A stretch of DNA of 64,000 nt from NCBI GenBank assembly GCA_016208105.1, contig JACQYS010000016.1, forward strand, positions 22,123 through 86,122. Direction: 5' to 3'. The DNA is from Desulfovibrio sp. GTDB lineage: Bacteria > Desulfobacterota > Desulfovibrionia > Desulfovibrionales > Desulfovibrionaceae. Below, piece by piece: positions 8,055 to 18,296 of the stretch (positions are counted from its first letter, which is position 1; each line of letters starts with the position of its first letter). Made by a program: the position numbers and the translations under genes. Below the pieces are notes generated by a model, which did no database searches, was not told the origin of the DNA, and saw only the letters and a program-made list of their open reading frames with translations.

Positions 8055-8369
8055 TTACTCGAAATTGAAGTGCTTGCGCACGGGCTCGATGATGTTCCAG
8101 ACGCACGTGAGTCCGGACGGGAAGATCACCAGGTCGCCCTTGCCCATGGTAAGGGGCTCCCCGCCTGCCGGGGTGACGACCACCTGGCCGTCCATGAAGT
8201 ACGCCACTTCGGTGGAATCGTAAGTCCAGGGGAATTCGGAGGCTTCCTTTTCCCAGATGGGCCAGTCCCAGACACCCAAAGCGGACAGGCGTTCGGGGGA
8301 CGGATGCCGTTCAATCTGTATGCCGTGCATATTCCTGCCTTTGCCAAAGGCGATCGACATAGCAGACAA
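8055..8369 (-). CDS. Cupin-domain protein (Cupin_3/DUF861 type)
   Basis: The 104-residue protein is a single cupin barrel: 'VWDWPIWEKEASEFPWTYDSTEVAYFMDGQVVVTP' gives the first motif and 'GDLVIFPSGLTCVWNIIEPVRKHFNF' the second. Its closest style is the Cupin_3/EutQ-like group with a C-terminal Trp and aromatic residues. No substrate can be assigned. Its position 61 bp before the deoxyhypusine synthase-like gene suggests a shared transcript and perhaps polyamine-related metabolism. ATG 8369 is used, but an ATG 13 codons later is possible. Confidence 0.75.
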   Translation of the reverse strand: MSAMSIAFGKGRNMHGIQIERHPSPERLSALGVWDWPIWEKEASEFPWTYDSTEVAYFMDGQVVVTPAGGEPLTMGKGDLVIFPSGLTCVWNIIEPVRKHFNFE

Positions 8370-8521
8370 TCATGCACCGCGTAAAGCCTGACGGGAGCCA
8401 AACCGCGGTCCGGCAGGGAGCATTCACCTCCTTGAGGAGCTTTCAAGGCGGGTGGGACATTGTTTTGCATTGTTCGATACGCTAAGAGTAGCCACATTGA
8501 ACCCGAACGATACAACCGCCC

Positions 8522-10204
<1,683 letters not shown>

Positions 10205-10248
10205 CGGTTTTTTTTGCCCTGTGGCATATTCGTCGACGGAGGCGATCA

Positions 10249-10749
10249 ATGGACTACGACAGCTGCGAAGACCTCTTCCACGATCCCGAAGTCGGCCCGA
10301 AGCTCATGGAGATGCTGGACAGCTCCACCTGGGCCAAGGACCTCACCGAAGACGACATAAAGGCGCTCTGCGGATACATGAGCCTGTGCAGGTATCCCAA
10401 AAGCGAGATCATTTTCCGCGAGGGCGATCCCGACGACTCCATGGCCATCATCCTCGAAGGAAGCATCGAGGTCACCAAGCAGGACGCCTCGCCGGACCAC
10501 AGGCCCAAGTGCCTGGTGCGCATCGGCCCCGGACGCGCCTTCGGCGAGCTGGCCCTCATAGAGGGACCGCCGCGCTCCGCCACCTGCAAGGCCCTGGACG
10601 ACGTGTCGCTGCTTATGCTCACCAAACAGCAGTTCGACGCCTTGTGCGCGAAGAACATGCCCCTGGCCTTGAAGCTCACCATAAACATCGCGCGGCTCAT
10701 GAGCTTTCGGCTGCGAAACACCAGCGTGAAGCTGGTGGAATATCTCTAG
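10249..10749 (+). CDS. Cyclic nucleotide-binding domain protein
   Basis: The 166-residue product is essentially one CNB (Crp-like effector) domain: 'IIFREGDPDDSMAIILEGSIEV' and the phosphate-binding cassette 'GRAFGELALIEGPPRSATCKA'. The FGELALI...RSAT pattern conserves the Glu and Arg that hold cAMP or cGMP. There is no helix-turn-helix after it, so it is not a Crp/Fnr regulator; it may regulate a partner protein allosterically. It sits between the acyl-CoA ligase and UbiD genes, 16 bp before the latter, so it may sense a nucleotide signal for that pathway (inference). SD GGAGG precedes the ATG. Confidence 0.85.
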   Translation: MDYDSCEDLFHDPEVGPKLMEMLDSSTWAKDLTEDDIKALCGYMSLCRYPKSEIIFREGDPDDSMAIILEGSIEVTKQDASPDHRPKCLVRIGPGRAFGELALIEGPPRSATCKALDDVSLLMLTKQQFDALCAKNMPLALKLTINIARLMSFRLRNTSVKLVEYL

Positions 10750-10765
10750 CTTCTTTTGAGGACGG

Positions 10766-12607
10766 ATGAGCTACAGAAATCTTTCCGAGTGCCTGCAAGA
10801 TCTGGAAGCGACAGGGCAACTAAGGCGCATTGACGTGGAGGTCGACGCCGACCAGCAGGTCGCGGCCATCCAGCGCCGGGTCTTTCAGGCGAAAGGCCCC
10901 GCCATTTTGTTCACCCGCGTCAAGGGTACCCCCTTCCCCATGGTTGGCAACGTGTTCGGGACCATGGCGCGGACCAAGTTCATCTTCCGCAAGACCCTGC
11001 GCGCCATCGAGAGCCTCTTTCAGCTGAAGCTCGACCCCATGGAGGCCTTCAAGCGCCCCTGGAGACATCTCGGGGTCCCGGCGGCCCTTGTCCACGCCTT
11101 GCCCAGGCGGGTCAAGGACGGCCCCGTTCTGGCGAACGAGACGCGCATTTCCCAACTGCCGCAACTTAAGTCCTGGCCGAATGACGGAGGCGGCTACGTG
11201 ACCTTGCCCCAGGTCTACACCGAAAGCCTGGCCCACCCCGGATTTGCCCGCTCCAATATCGGCATGTACCGGGTCCAGCTCACCGGGCAACACTTCGAAC
11301 CGGACCGGGAAGTCGGCCTCCATTACCAGATCCACAGGGGAATCGGGCACCATCACGGCGAAGCTCTCGCCCGGGGCGAATCGCTCAAGGTGAATATTTT
11401 CGTGGGCGGTCCACCTTCCATGACCGTGGCAGCGGTCATGCCGCTTCCCGAGGGGATGCCGGAACTCTTTTTTGCCGGGGCTCTGGGCGGGCGCAGGATG
11501 GACATGGTCGACCGGCCCGGAGGGCTGCCCATCCTCGCGGAAGCGGACTTCTGCATCACCGGCCACGTCGCTCCTGGGCGGGAACTCCCGGAAGGCCCCT
11601 TCGGCGACCATCTCGGCTACTATAGCCTCGCTCACGATTTCCCGGTGCTCACGGTGGACAAGGTCTACCACAGGCAGGGCGCGGTCTGGCCGTTCACCAC
11701 GGTGGGCAGGCCCCCCCAGGAGGACACGGTCTTCGGCGCGTTCATCCACGAGCTCACCGCGCCGCTTGTGTCCACCGTATTCAGCGGCGTCCATGAGGTC
11801 CATGCCGTGGACGAGGCCGGAGTCCATCCCCTCCTCCTGGCCCTGGGCAGCGAGCGCTACGTCCCTTACGCCGCCGAGAGAACACCCCAGGAACTCATCA
11901 CCAACGCCCTCTCGCTCCTTGGCACCACGCAGACCTCCCTCTCCAAGTACGTCCTCATTGCGGCCAAGGAAGACAACCCCGCACTGCACTGCCACGACGT
12001 CAAGGCCTTCTTTCGGCACATGCTGGAGCGGATCGACCCCAAAAGGGACCTCCACTTCATCACCCGGACAACCATAGACACCTTGGATTACTCCGGCATC
12101 AGCCTCAATCAGGGGTCGAAGGTTGTCATCGCCGTAACGGGAGAGAAGCGCAGGGAACTCGGGAAGGAGATGCCCACGGGACTGTGCCTCGCAAAGGGCT
12201 TCGGCCAGGCCCGTCTCTTCGCGCCGGGCATCCTTATCATCCAGGGGCCGCCCCACGCCACAGGACGGGACCAGCATGACCCGCTCATGGAAGAACTGGC
12301 CCGGACCATGACCGCCGAAGCTGGGCTCGAGGGTTTCCCCCTGGTCGTGGTTGCGGACGATGCAGCCTTCACGGCCGCATCCTGGGCGAACTTCCTGTGG
12401 GTCACCTTTACCCGCTCCGACCCGGCCACGGACACCTACGGAGTGGGCGAGTTCACCCACTGCAAGCATTGGGGGTGCCAGGGACCGATCATCATCGACG
12501 CGCGGCTCAAGACCTACCACGCTCCCCAACTCGATCCCGATCCGGACGCTGAGAAGTTCGCGGACAGCCTCGGTGCGCCGGGCGGACCACTCCACGGCAT
12601 CATCTAG
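10766..12607 (+). CDS. UbiD-family (prenylated-FMN-dependent) decarboxylase
   Basis: The 613-residue protein shows UbiD signatures: 'MVGNVFGTMARTKF' near the N-terminus, 'EGPFGDHLGYYSLAHDFPV' with the catalytic Glu region, and a C-terminal 'TKHWGCQGPIIIDARLK'-like segment. UbiD enzymes reversibly (de)carboxylate aromatic or unsaturated acids with prenylated FMN made by a UbiX partner; none is visible here. Length is over 100 residues above the classic quinone-pathway UbiD, which may mean a different substrate. Because a CoA ligase lies upstream, aromatic-acid or menaquinone-related metabolism is plausible but unproven. Confidence 0.85.
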   Translation: MSYRNLSECLQDLEATGQLRRIDVEVDADQQVAAIQRRVFQAKGPAILFTRVKGTPFPMVGNVFGTMARTKFIFRKTLRAIESLFQLKLDPMEAFKRPWRHLGVPAALVHALPRRVKDGPVLANETRISQLPQLKSWPNDGGGYVTLPQVYTESLAHPGFARSNIGMYRVQLTGQHFEPDREVGLHYQIHRGIGHHHGEALARGESLKVNIFVGGPPSMTVAAVMPLPEGMPELFFAGALGGRRMDMVDRPGGLPILAEADFCITGHVAPGRELPEGPFGDHLGYYSLAHDFPVLTVDKVYHRQGAVWPFTTVGRPPQEDTVFGAFIHELTAPLVSTVFSGVHEVHAVDEAGVHPLLLALGSERYVPYAAERTPQELITNALSLLGTTQTSLSKYVLIAAKEDNPALHCHDVKAFFRHMLERIDPKRDLHFITRTTIDTLDYSGISLNQGSKVVIAVTGEKRRELGKEMPTGLCLAKGFGQARLFAPGILIIQGPPHATGRDQHDPLMEELARTMTAEAGLEGFPLVVVADDAAFTAASWANFLWVTFTRSDPATDTYGVGEFTHCKHWGCQGPIIIDARLKTYHAPQLDPDPDAEKFADSLGAPGGPLHGII

Positions 12608-12720
12608 AAGAAGGTTCGTCCGTAAGCACTCCGGCTCCGTGACCATCCCAGGATGTGGCCATCCTTAGCGATGCGCCGCTTGAGTTCACACGGCAAGCTC
12701 TACCGGAACACACATATGAG

Positions 12721-12756
12721 AAAGGCCGCGCCGGGACATCCCTGGCGCGGCCTTTT
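12721..12756. terminator. Strong bidirectional terminator
   Basis: AAAGGCCGCGCC (12721-12732) and GGCGCGGCCTTT (12744-12755) form a perfect 12-bp stem with an 11-base loop and flanking A and T tracts. It lies between convergent genes and can stop both. Confidence 0.88.
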
Positions 12757-12794
12757 AGTATTGCAGAAGGCAACGGTCGCAAGACCCATTGGTG

Positions 12795-13319
12795 CTACCT
12801 GGACACCCCGTTGAGCTTGCTGGAGAGATTCGCGGTCATGATGGACGTCAGCTGGCCGGAAAAATCCGCCCCCTGAGAGCCGTTCATGTAGTCGAGCAGG
12901 GTCAGGCTCGACTGCGACGTGTAGGCCCGGGCCAAGGTGGTGGCGGTGGCGCCCATGTTGATGCTGGACATGGAACCGGAGAGCGCCGCGTTGGAAAACT
13001 GTTCGGCCATGGTCTCCAGACTGTAGCGCTGCAAAGTGTCCGTACATTGTTCAGCGGCGTCATGAAAATCCTGGGCTATCTGGGCGGCCCTTTCCTGGAA
13101 CGCCTCGGGATCTTTCTTTTCCAAAGAAGACAAATTGCTCAACAGAATGCCCACCTGGGAGATGCTGGTAGGCGCGGCACCGGTGCTTATGCCCGAAGAC
13201 TCGGAATATGCCGAAACAGGCGACAGGGACGACGTTGCGGACGTGTCTTGGTTCTGGTCGACATTCAAATATCCAAGCGACGCGATCAGGCTCTGGGTGG
13301 TGATGCTGTTTACGCTCAT
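12795..13319 (-). CDS. Unknown Ser/Thr-rich protein under a sigma-54-type promoter
   Basis: The 174-residue product starts 'MSVNSITTQSLIASLGYLNV' at an ATG preceded by GGGAGGAAAAA, a strong SD; longer upstream readings lack this. It is rich in Ser, Thr, Ala and Gln, has no signal peptide or membrane helix that I can see, and contains predicted helices such as 'FQERAAQIAQDFHDAAEQC'. I do not recognise a family. Composition and co-regulation with the divergent 13481 gene recall surface or flagellum-associated structural proteins, but that is only an inference. Confidence 0.72.
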   Translation of the reverse strand: MSVNSITTQSLIASLGYLNVDQNQDTSATSSLSPVSAYSESSGISTGAAPTSISQVGILLSNLSSLEKKDPEAFQERAAQIAQDFHDAAEQCTDTLQRYSLETMAEQFSNAALSGSMSSINMGATATTLARAYTSQSSLTLLDYMNGSQGADFSGQLTSIMTANLSSKLNGVSR

Positions 13320-13350
13320 TTTTTCCTCCCGCAATGCATACGAAATCATT

Positions 13351-13366
13351 TGCAAAGCGCGTTCCA
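13351..13366 (-). promoter_or_regulatory. Sigma-54 promoter for the 12795-13319 gene
   Basis: On the minus strand the sequence TGGAACGCGCTTTGCA matches the -24/-12 consensus TGGCACGNNNNTTGCW at nearly all positions, with GG and GC exactly ten bases apart. It lies 32 bases before the start codon, leaving a short leader. It faces a second such promoter on the other strand. Confidence 0.7.
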
Positions 13367-13400
13367 TGGAGGCCCGCGGCGACCCGCTCCGCCACACCTG

Positions 13401-13416
13401 AGGCACAGCCTTTGCT
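13401..13416 (+). promoter_or_regulatory. Sigma-54 promoter for the 13481 gene
   Basis: AGGCACAGCCTTTGCT keeps GG and GC ten bases apart and matches GGCAC-N5-TTGC, the sigma-54 core. It lies about 65 bases before ATG 13481. The two divergent sigma-54 promoters are only about 35 bp apart, so one activator could serve both. Confidence 0.7.
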
Positions 13417-13480
13417 TTTACTGTTCGGAGAGAAGATTACCCGGCAGATTTTTCCTTTCTGCCCGCGTGGAGGGGATGCC

Positions 13481-14536
13481 ATGATCACCGCTCTGGACCA
13501 AACAACATTGGATACGGGACATACGTCCCAACAGAACACGGCCAACCTGGGCGACCCTGCCCAATTCGCGGCCCAGCTTGCCCAGGTTCTTGCGGCCAAT
13601 GCCCAGCAGGCATCAGGGGTGCAGCAACAGCCCACTGAACAAGTTGCGGCCCAGGCCACTGATCCGAGCGTAATTCTGGCCGCTCAAGCCGCCCAAATAC
13701 AGACCAATCTCATGGCCCAGGCCGCAGCTCAGCCGCAGGCCAGCTCTGAAGACACTCCGGCGGCTCAGCAGAACGCGCTTTTGCAGAACCTCAATTTCCA
13801 GGCTTCATTGGCGTTTAGCCAGCGAAACATTCCGGCTTTCATGGCCTTCCAAACCATGATCGCCCAACAGATGGCCGCCATGAATCCTGCCCAGGCAACG
13901 CAAGCTGAGGCGGCCTCCACCGCCGCATCAGCCACGCCCGCAGCCAAAAAGACTTCCTCTGTGGTGGCCCTCACCAAGACCGTATCCGCTGCGGCCACGA
14001 CGAAAACGACATCCACAACCAGCTCGTCGAGCTCCACAGTCTCAACTGCGAGCAACGCCAGCACGACAAACTCGTCAACCGCTCAAACGGCAAGCAATGC
14101 CAGCACCACCAATTCCGGAAGCGCCCAGGCCGCGAGCAATGCCGGAACCGGAGGCGCATCCGCGACTCAAACAGCAAGCAATGCCGGTTCCGGCGGAACG
14201 TCCGCAATAGCCGATGGTGCGGGTGAAGAAGGACTCGAGACACTCAATTTCATGGCGGGCATTCTCGAAAATGAACTGGCTGAGCTTTCCGGAAACGACC
14301 TCGCAGCAGCTTTGGACGATCTGGCGGATCTCGCCAAGACTTGGTTCGCAAAGTCGCCACCAGGGGCTTTGGATGGAGAGTCCGGTACAGCAGGCGAGTT
14401 CCTGATCGACACTTTGAGAAGCGAGATTGCCGGGCTTACCGGAGCGGATCGCGCCCAGGCCCTGGACCAGCTGGCCAGCCTGGCGGACAAGTGGTCCAAG
14501 CCTCCACCGGTCTCTGCCGTCCAATCCGCAGCCTAA
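13481..14536 (+). CDS. Ala/Gln/Ser/Thr-rich protein with four 14-residue tandem repeats
   Basis: The 351-residue product begins 'MITALDQTTLDTGHTSQQNT' after GGAGGGGATGCC. The N-terminal 190 residues are Ala/Gln-rich and likely helical. A Thr/Ser linker follows, then four tandem repeats starting ASNA (residues about 190-245), and a C-terminal pair of related segments, 'AELSGNDLAAALDDLADLAKTWF' and 'AGLTGADRAQALDQLASLADKW', that look like a duplicated helical unit. I see no signal peptide. The layout recalls flagellar hook-length-control or secreted ruler-like proteins, yet no flagellar gene is nearby, so function stays unknown. Confidence 0.75.
   Translation: MITALDQTTLDTGHTSQQNTANLGDPAQFAAQLAQVLAANAQQASGVQQQPTEQVAAQATDPSVILAAQAAQIQTNLMAQAAAQPQASSEDTPAAQQNALLQNLNFQASLAFSQRNIPAFMAFQTMIAQQMAAMNPAQATQAEAASTAASATPAAKKTSSVVALTKTVSAAATTKTTSTTSSSSSTVSTASNASTTNSSTAQTASNASTTNSGSAQAASNAGTGGASATQTASNAGSGGTSAIADGAGEEGLETLNFMAGILENELAELSGNDLAAALDDLADLAKTWFAKSPPGALDGESGTAGEFLIDTLRSEIAGLTGADRAQALDQLASLADKWSKPPPVSAVQSAA
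14048..14215 (+). repeat. Four 42-bp tandem repeats inside the 13481 gene
   Basis: Four consecutive 42-bp units each encode 14 residues beginning ASNA (for example ASNASTTNSSTAQT, then ASNASTTNSGSAQA, with two glycine-rich versions). The units differ at many codon positions, so the array is not freshly duplicated. Copy number could vary between strains. Confidence 0.85.
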
Positions 14537-14552
14537 GCAGCAAAACCAGAAT

Positions 14553-14585
14553 GGCCGCCTCGAATACGGGGCGGCCTTCTTCTTC
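14553..14585 (+). terminator. Terminator after the 13481 gene
   Basis: GGCCGCC (14553-14559) pairs with GGCGGCC (14570-14576) around a ten-base loop, followed by TTCTTCTTC. Confidence 0.7.
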
Positions 14586-14769
14586 ATGGCGGTATCACGC
14601 GAATATGCAACGGCTGTCAGGAGCTATTCCACGGTTTCGCATCAGCCGCACCTGATGAGCATCGGCAAAAACAGAAAGAAGCTGTTTTGATCCTCAGGCC
14701 GGAGCGAAAAAATGAGTGAATCCGAAGGGCCGTACGAAGCCGGTGCGGCTGTTCTTCCGCGTGCGGCCG

Positions 14770-16146
14770 TTACTGGGGTTTCGGGGCCTTGCGCCTGGTG
14801 GGAATCTCGATGGCGTATTTCTGTATCTTGTAGTTCAAGGCCCGGCGGCTGACGCCGAGAAGCGGGGCAGCATCCTTCTGCACCCAGTTGGACTTTTCCA
14901 GGGCGCGGATGATGGCGAGCTTCTCGCTTTCGTCCAGGGACATGGCTTCCTGGCGGGCCTTGCCTGGTTTCGACGCCGGGGCGACCTGCAGGTCGTCTGG
15001 AGTGAGCACGCCGTCGTTGGAAACCACGATGGCCGCTTCGATGGCGTTTTTCAATTCCCGTATGTTTCCGGGCCAGGAATACTCTTTTATGAACTCCATG
15101 GTTTCGCGGGGAATCGCAAGCGGAGCCATTCCCTGATCCTTGCAGAAGGATTCGGCGAAATGTTCGGCCAGGATCGGGATGTCCTCCTTGCGCTCGCGAA
15201 GCGGAGGAACGTTCACCGTGACCACCCGAAGCCGGTAGTACAGGTCTTCCCGGAAGTTGCCCTCGGCAACGTCCTGGGCCAGATCAGCATTGGTGGCCGC
15301 GATCACCCGGCAGTCCACCGCTATCTCGCGCGTGTCGCCGATATGCCTGATCTTGCGGTTCTCCAGAAAACGCAGCAGACGGACCTGCATCTCGGTGGAG
15401 ATGTTGCCGATCTCATCCAGAAAGAGCGTTCCCTTGTGGGCCTCCTCGATGAGGCCCTTTTTGTCGCGCACGGCATGGGTGAAGGAGCCTTTCACATGCC
15501 CGAAAAGCTCGGATTCCAGCAGGCTGGCCGGGGTTGAGCCGCAATCCACGACCACCAGGGGATGTTCCCGGCGAGGGCTCAGGGAATGAATAAGGTGCGC
15601 GATGCGCTCCTTGCCGGTGCCCGATTCCCCCAGCAGCAGCACGTTCACGTCCCGCGCCGCCACCTTCTCCACCATCTTGGCCAGTTCCAGCATTTTGGGG
15701 GAGCGGGTTTCCCACATGCCCCCGTCCTTCTTGGGGGCGGAAGGGGCCACGAAACTCGTGCCAGGGCCGGATTTGGAGAGGACCTTGCTCACCTTGTCCA
15801 GAAGCTCACGCCCTTCGAAAGGCTTGGTAAGGTAGTCCACAGCGCCGCTTTTGATGGCCTTCACGGCGTCCTGAATGGAACCGTAGGCCGTGAGGAAGAT
15901 GATGGGCAGCGTGGGCGCGGTTTTCTCCAGGCGGGCCTGAAGCTCCAGTCCGTCGAGCCCGGGCATGCGGATGTCCGAGATCACCAGGTCCACGGGGGTG
16001 CCGCCAAGTAGTTCCAGAGCTTCCCCGCCGTCGGAAGCCTGGATGACTTCATACCCGGCGGACGAGAGCCGCACGTCCAGAACCTCGCGGATGTGCGAAT
16101 CGTCGTCCACAACGAGTATTGTCTTGCGAAGCTGTGTTGCTGCCAT
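14770..16146 (-). CDS. GlrR/QseF-like sigma-54-dependent response regulator
   Basis: The 458-residue protein has a receiver domain (residues about 8-122: 'VVDDDSH', phosphorylatable Asp in 'LVISDIRMPG', Lys in 'YLTKPF'), an AAA+ domain with Walker A 'GESGTGKE' and Walker B 'TLFLDEIG', and a C-terminal Fis-type helix 'APLLGVSRRALNYKIQKY'. The sigma-54 contact loop reads GSFTHA instead of GAFTGA; Phe and Thr are kept. It is the last gene of a kinase-lipoprotein-regulator operon like E. coli glrK-qseG-glrR, which senses envelope state. Its start is three bases after the lipoprotein stop. Confidence 0.9.
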   Translation of the reverse strand: MAATQLRKTILVVDDDSHIREVLDVRLSSAGYEVIQASDGGEALELLGGTPVDLVISDIRMPGLDGLELQARLEKTAPTLPIIFLTAYGSIQDAVKAIKSGAVDYLTKPFEGRELLDKVSKVLSKSGPGTSFVAPSAPKKDGGMWETRSPKMLELAKMVEKVAARDVNVLLLGESGTGKERIAHLIHSLSPRREHPLVVVDCGSTPASLLESELFGHVKGSFTHAVRDKKGLIEEAHKGTLFLDEIGNISTEMQVRLLRFLENRKIRHIGDTREIAVDCRVIAATNADLAQDVAEGNFREDLYYRLRVVTVNVPPLRERKEDIPILAEHFAESFCKDQGMAPLAIPRETMEFIKEYSWPGNIRELKNAIEAAIVVSNDGVLTPDDLQVAPASKPGKARQEAMSLDESEKLAIIRALEKSNWVQKDAAPLLGVSRRALNYKIQKYAIEIPTRRKAPKPQ

Positions 16147-16148
16147 GT

Positions 16149-16766
16149 CTATTGGGTCGACAGTTTCTTCTTTTCCTGAATCTCGCGATGTATGGCTTCC
16201 AGGGCTTTAATCTGCTTTTGCAGGACCATTACTTCTTTTTCCTTCTCCTGCAAACGCTTGGCGAGATCCTGCTCCGAGGTCCCGGCCTTTCCGAACGGGA
16301 ACTTGAAATCGCGCGATTCCTTGCCGCCGAGCATGATCTTGGCGTTCTGGATGAACGGGGTGATCATTCGCGGGTCAGCCTGGCCCACGGCGCCGGATGA
16401 AGCATGCTCCCACTCCTGCCAGACCAGGCGCGCGGCCTTGAACTCCTCCTGGTTCTCCGCTCCGGCCAGTTTGGCGCAGGCCAAGCCGAAAAGGGCCTTG
16501 GAGCGGAACGGGTGGTCGTCGGGACGGCGGGCCAGGTTCTCGAACAGGGCCGCGGCCGATTTATAACTGCCTATCCAGAAAGCGTGCAGCCCTTCGGCGT
16601 ATGCGGTTTCCACGTCCAGCGTATCGGGGTTGACGGCCACCGGCTGGGCCGCCTCAGGCTCAACAGGCACTGTTTTCTTGGGCGAACAGGCCGCCATGGT
16701 CAGAACCAGAAGCATCGCCAGAAGGACTGGGCTTGTTGCCTGCAATGGTTTCAGTCGCGCGTTCAT
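16149..16766 (-). CDS. QseG-like outer-membrane lipoprotein
   Basis: The 205-residue product begins with a lipoprotein signal peptide ending in a lipobox, 'LLVLTMAAC', so Cys about 24 is probably lipidated. A helical repeat-like region follows ('GLHAFWIGSYKSAAALFENLARRPDD' style, TPR-like), and the C-terminus is a coiled coil 'EKEKEVMVLQKQIKALEAIHREIQEKKK'. In E. coli the lipoprotein encoded between glrK and glrR (QseG) modulates the kinase; the position here is identical. The start is one base after the kinase stop codon. Confidence 0.82.
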   Translation of the reverse strand: MNARLKPLQATSPVLLAMLLVLTMAACSPKKTVPVEPEAAQPVAVNPDTLDVETAYAEGLHAFWIGSYKSAAALFENLARRPDDHPFRSKALFGLACAKLAGAENQEEFKAARLVWQEWEHASSGAVGQADPRMITPFIQNAKIMLGGKESRDFKFPFGKAGTSEQDLAKRLQEKEKEVMVLQKQIKALEAIHREIQEKKKLSTQ

Positions 16767-16767
16767 G

Positions 16768-18231
16768 TTACTGTGTCTCCCGGGCGATGGGTATGGTGAA
16801 GAAAAACGTGCTGCCCCGTCCAGGCCTGCTTGAGAGCCATATCTTGCCGCCGTGGGCCTCAACGATGTTCTTGGCGATGGAAAGCCCAAGGCCAATGCCG
16901 TCGGCGGTTTTTTTGAGCTGCTCTCCCCGGTAGTACTTGTTGAATACCAAAGGCTGCTCACCTTCCGGGATGCCAGGCCCCGAATCCACCACGGAAAAAA
17001 GGAGCTGATTTCCGCCGTCAGCGAGTTGCAGCGAGGTTTCCACCACCGACCCCGGGGGCGAAAACTTCACGGCATTGCCTATGAGGTTCAAAAGAGCTTG
17101 GCGCAGGTGCTCGGTGTCGGCCATGGCTGACGGAACATCCGGGACGCAATGGGCGTTTATGGTAATTTTCTTGGCTTCGGCCGAAGGCATGGCCTTGTCC
17201 ACTGTTTCATGAAGCAGATGAACGGGGTCAACGGGTTTGAAGCTCAGGGTGATGAAGCGAGATGACATGCTGGAGACCTGCATCAGACGCCCGAGCAACT
17301 TCGAGATGCGCTCCAGTTCCGAGGAGGCGATGTCCAAAAAACGCTTCTGACGGTCGTTGATGTCTCCCAGAACCTGCTCGCGCATGAGGTTCACGGACTC
17401 GCGTATGGAGGTGAGCGGCGTGCGGATCTCGTGACTTAACATGTCGATGAAGTCCGTGCGCATCTTCTCTTCCTCGGTCAGGCGGGCGGTCATCTCGTTG
17501 AAGGCCTGGGCCAGCTCGCCCAGTTCGTCCCGGGAGATCACCCGCACGGATTTGAGCTTTCCGTCCAGGGTGAAGGCCCGGATGCCCCGGCGCAGTTCAC
17601 GCAAGGGCAGGAACAGGGAATAGGTGAGGTACGCGCTGCCGAACAGGGCCACGGCCATGGAAATACCCAAGCCTATCATGCCGGCTCGTACCGAACGTTC
17701 GCTCCAGGCGTAAAGCTCGCGCATGCTTGATTCGATGAAGCGCTCGTTGGCCTGCTTGGAGCTCAAGATGGTGTTCAGCCACTCGTTGAGCTTCTCTTGA
17801 GGCACCCAGGGGAGCTGGCCTTTGGTGATGTCGTCCGGGTCCGCCAGATTCGGCAGGGTCTGCTGGAAATCCTGTTGCAGACGGCCCCATACCTCGGAGC
17901 CGGAATAGCTGAACCACTGGATCGAACCCAGGTTGCGTTTGTATTCCTTCAGCGCGGACACGAAATATTGTTTGTAATTGTCCTGGCGCAACACGTCGTA
18001 TTTCTTCTGGTTCTCTTCCATGGAGAGCAGGCTGTCCACCATGCCCTGCGAGATGGAGAGCACCTCGAAGCGCACCTTCACCACCTCGCGGGAGATGTTC
18101 ACAATCCCCTGCTGGTAGTCGAAGATGTTGGACGTGGTGAAATAGATGATCACCAATATGGAGGTGAAAACCAGAATCAGCTTAAAAAGGATGCCGATCC
18201 TCAGAATGCGGGGTCGTGTGGTGAAGCGCAT
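16768..18231 (-). CDS. GlrK/QseE-like sensor histidine kinase
   Basis: The 487-residue kinase has a first membrane helix ('LFKLILVFTSILVIIYF'), a helical periplasmic domain of about 150 residues, a second helix ('GMIGLGISMAVALFGSAYL'), a HAMP region, a HisKA helix with the phospho-acceptor in 'DMLSHEIRTPLTS', and a complete ATPase (N box 'ALLNLIGNAVKFS', 'DSGPGIP', 'GIGLGLSIAK'). It heads the three-gene minus-strand operon and is the likely phosphodonor to the GlrR-like regulator. The stimulus is unknown; enterobacterial GlrK responds to cell-envelope perturbation. Confidence 0.9.
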   Translation of the reverse strand: MRFTTRPRILRIGILFKLILVFTSILVIIYFTTSNIFDYQQGIVNISREVVKVRFEVLSISQGMVDSLLSMEENQKKYDVLRQDNYKQYFVSALKEYKRNLGSIQWFSYSGSEVWGRLQQDFQQTLPNLADPDDITKGQLPWVPQEKLNEWLNTILSSKQANERFIESSMRELYAWSERSVRAGMIGLGISMAVALFGSAYLTYSLFLPLRELRRGIRAFTLDGKLKSVRVISRDELGELAQAFNEMTARLTEEEKMRTDFIDMLSHEIRTPLTSIRESVNLMREQVLGDINDRQKRFLDIASSELERISKLLGRLMQVSSMSSRFITLSFKPVDPVHLLHETVDKAMPSAEAKKITINAHCVPDVPSAMADTEHLRQALLNLIGNAVKFSPPGSVVETSLQLADGGNQLLFSVVDSGPGIPEGEQPLVFNKYYRGEQLKKTADGIGLGLSIAKNIVEAHGGKIWLSSRPGRGSTFFFTIPIARETQ

Positions 18232-18296
18232 GGTCTTGTGAGTGGTCCGCCCTTATCGACGGCGGGGACCATACGCCCAAAGCTTGTCGCGGGCAA

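Noticed and set aside
10820..12646. 608-codon frame antisense to ubiD
   Set aside because: The plus-strand frame carries clear UbiD signatures; the antisense product has none and is compositionally biased.
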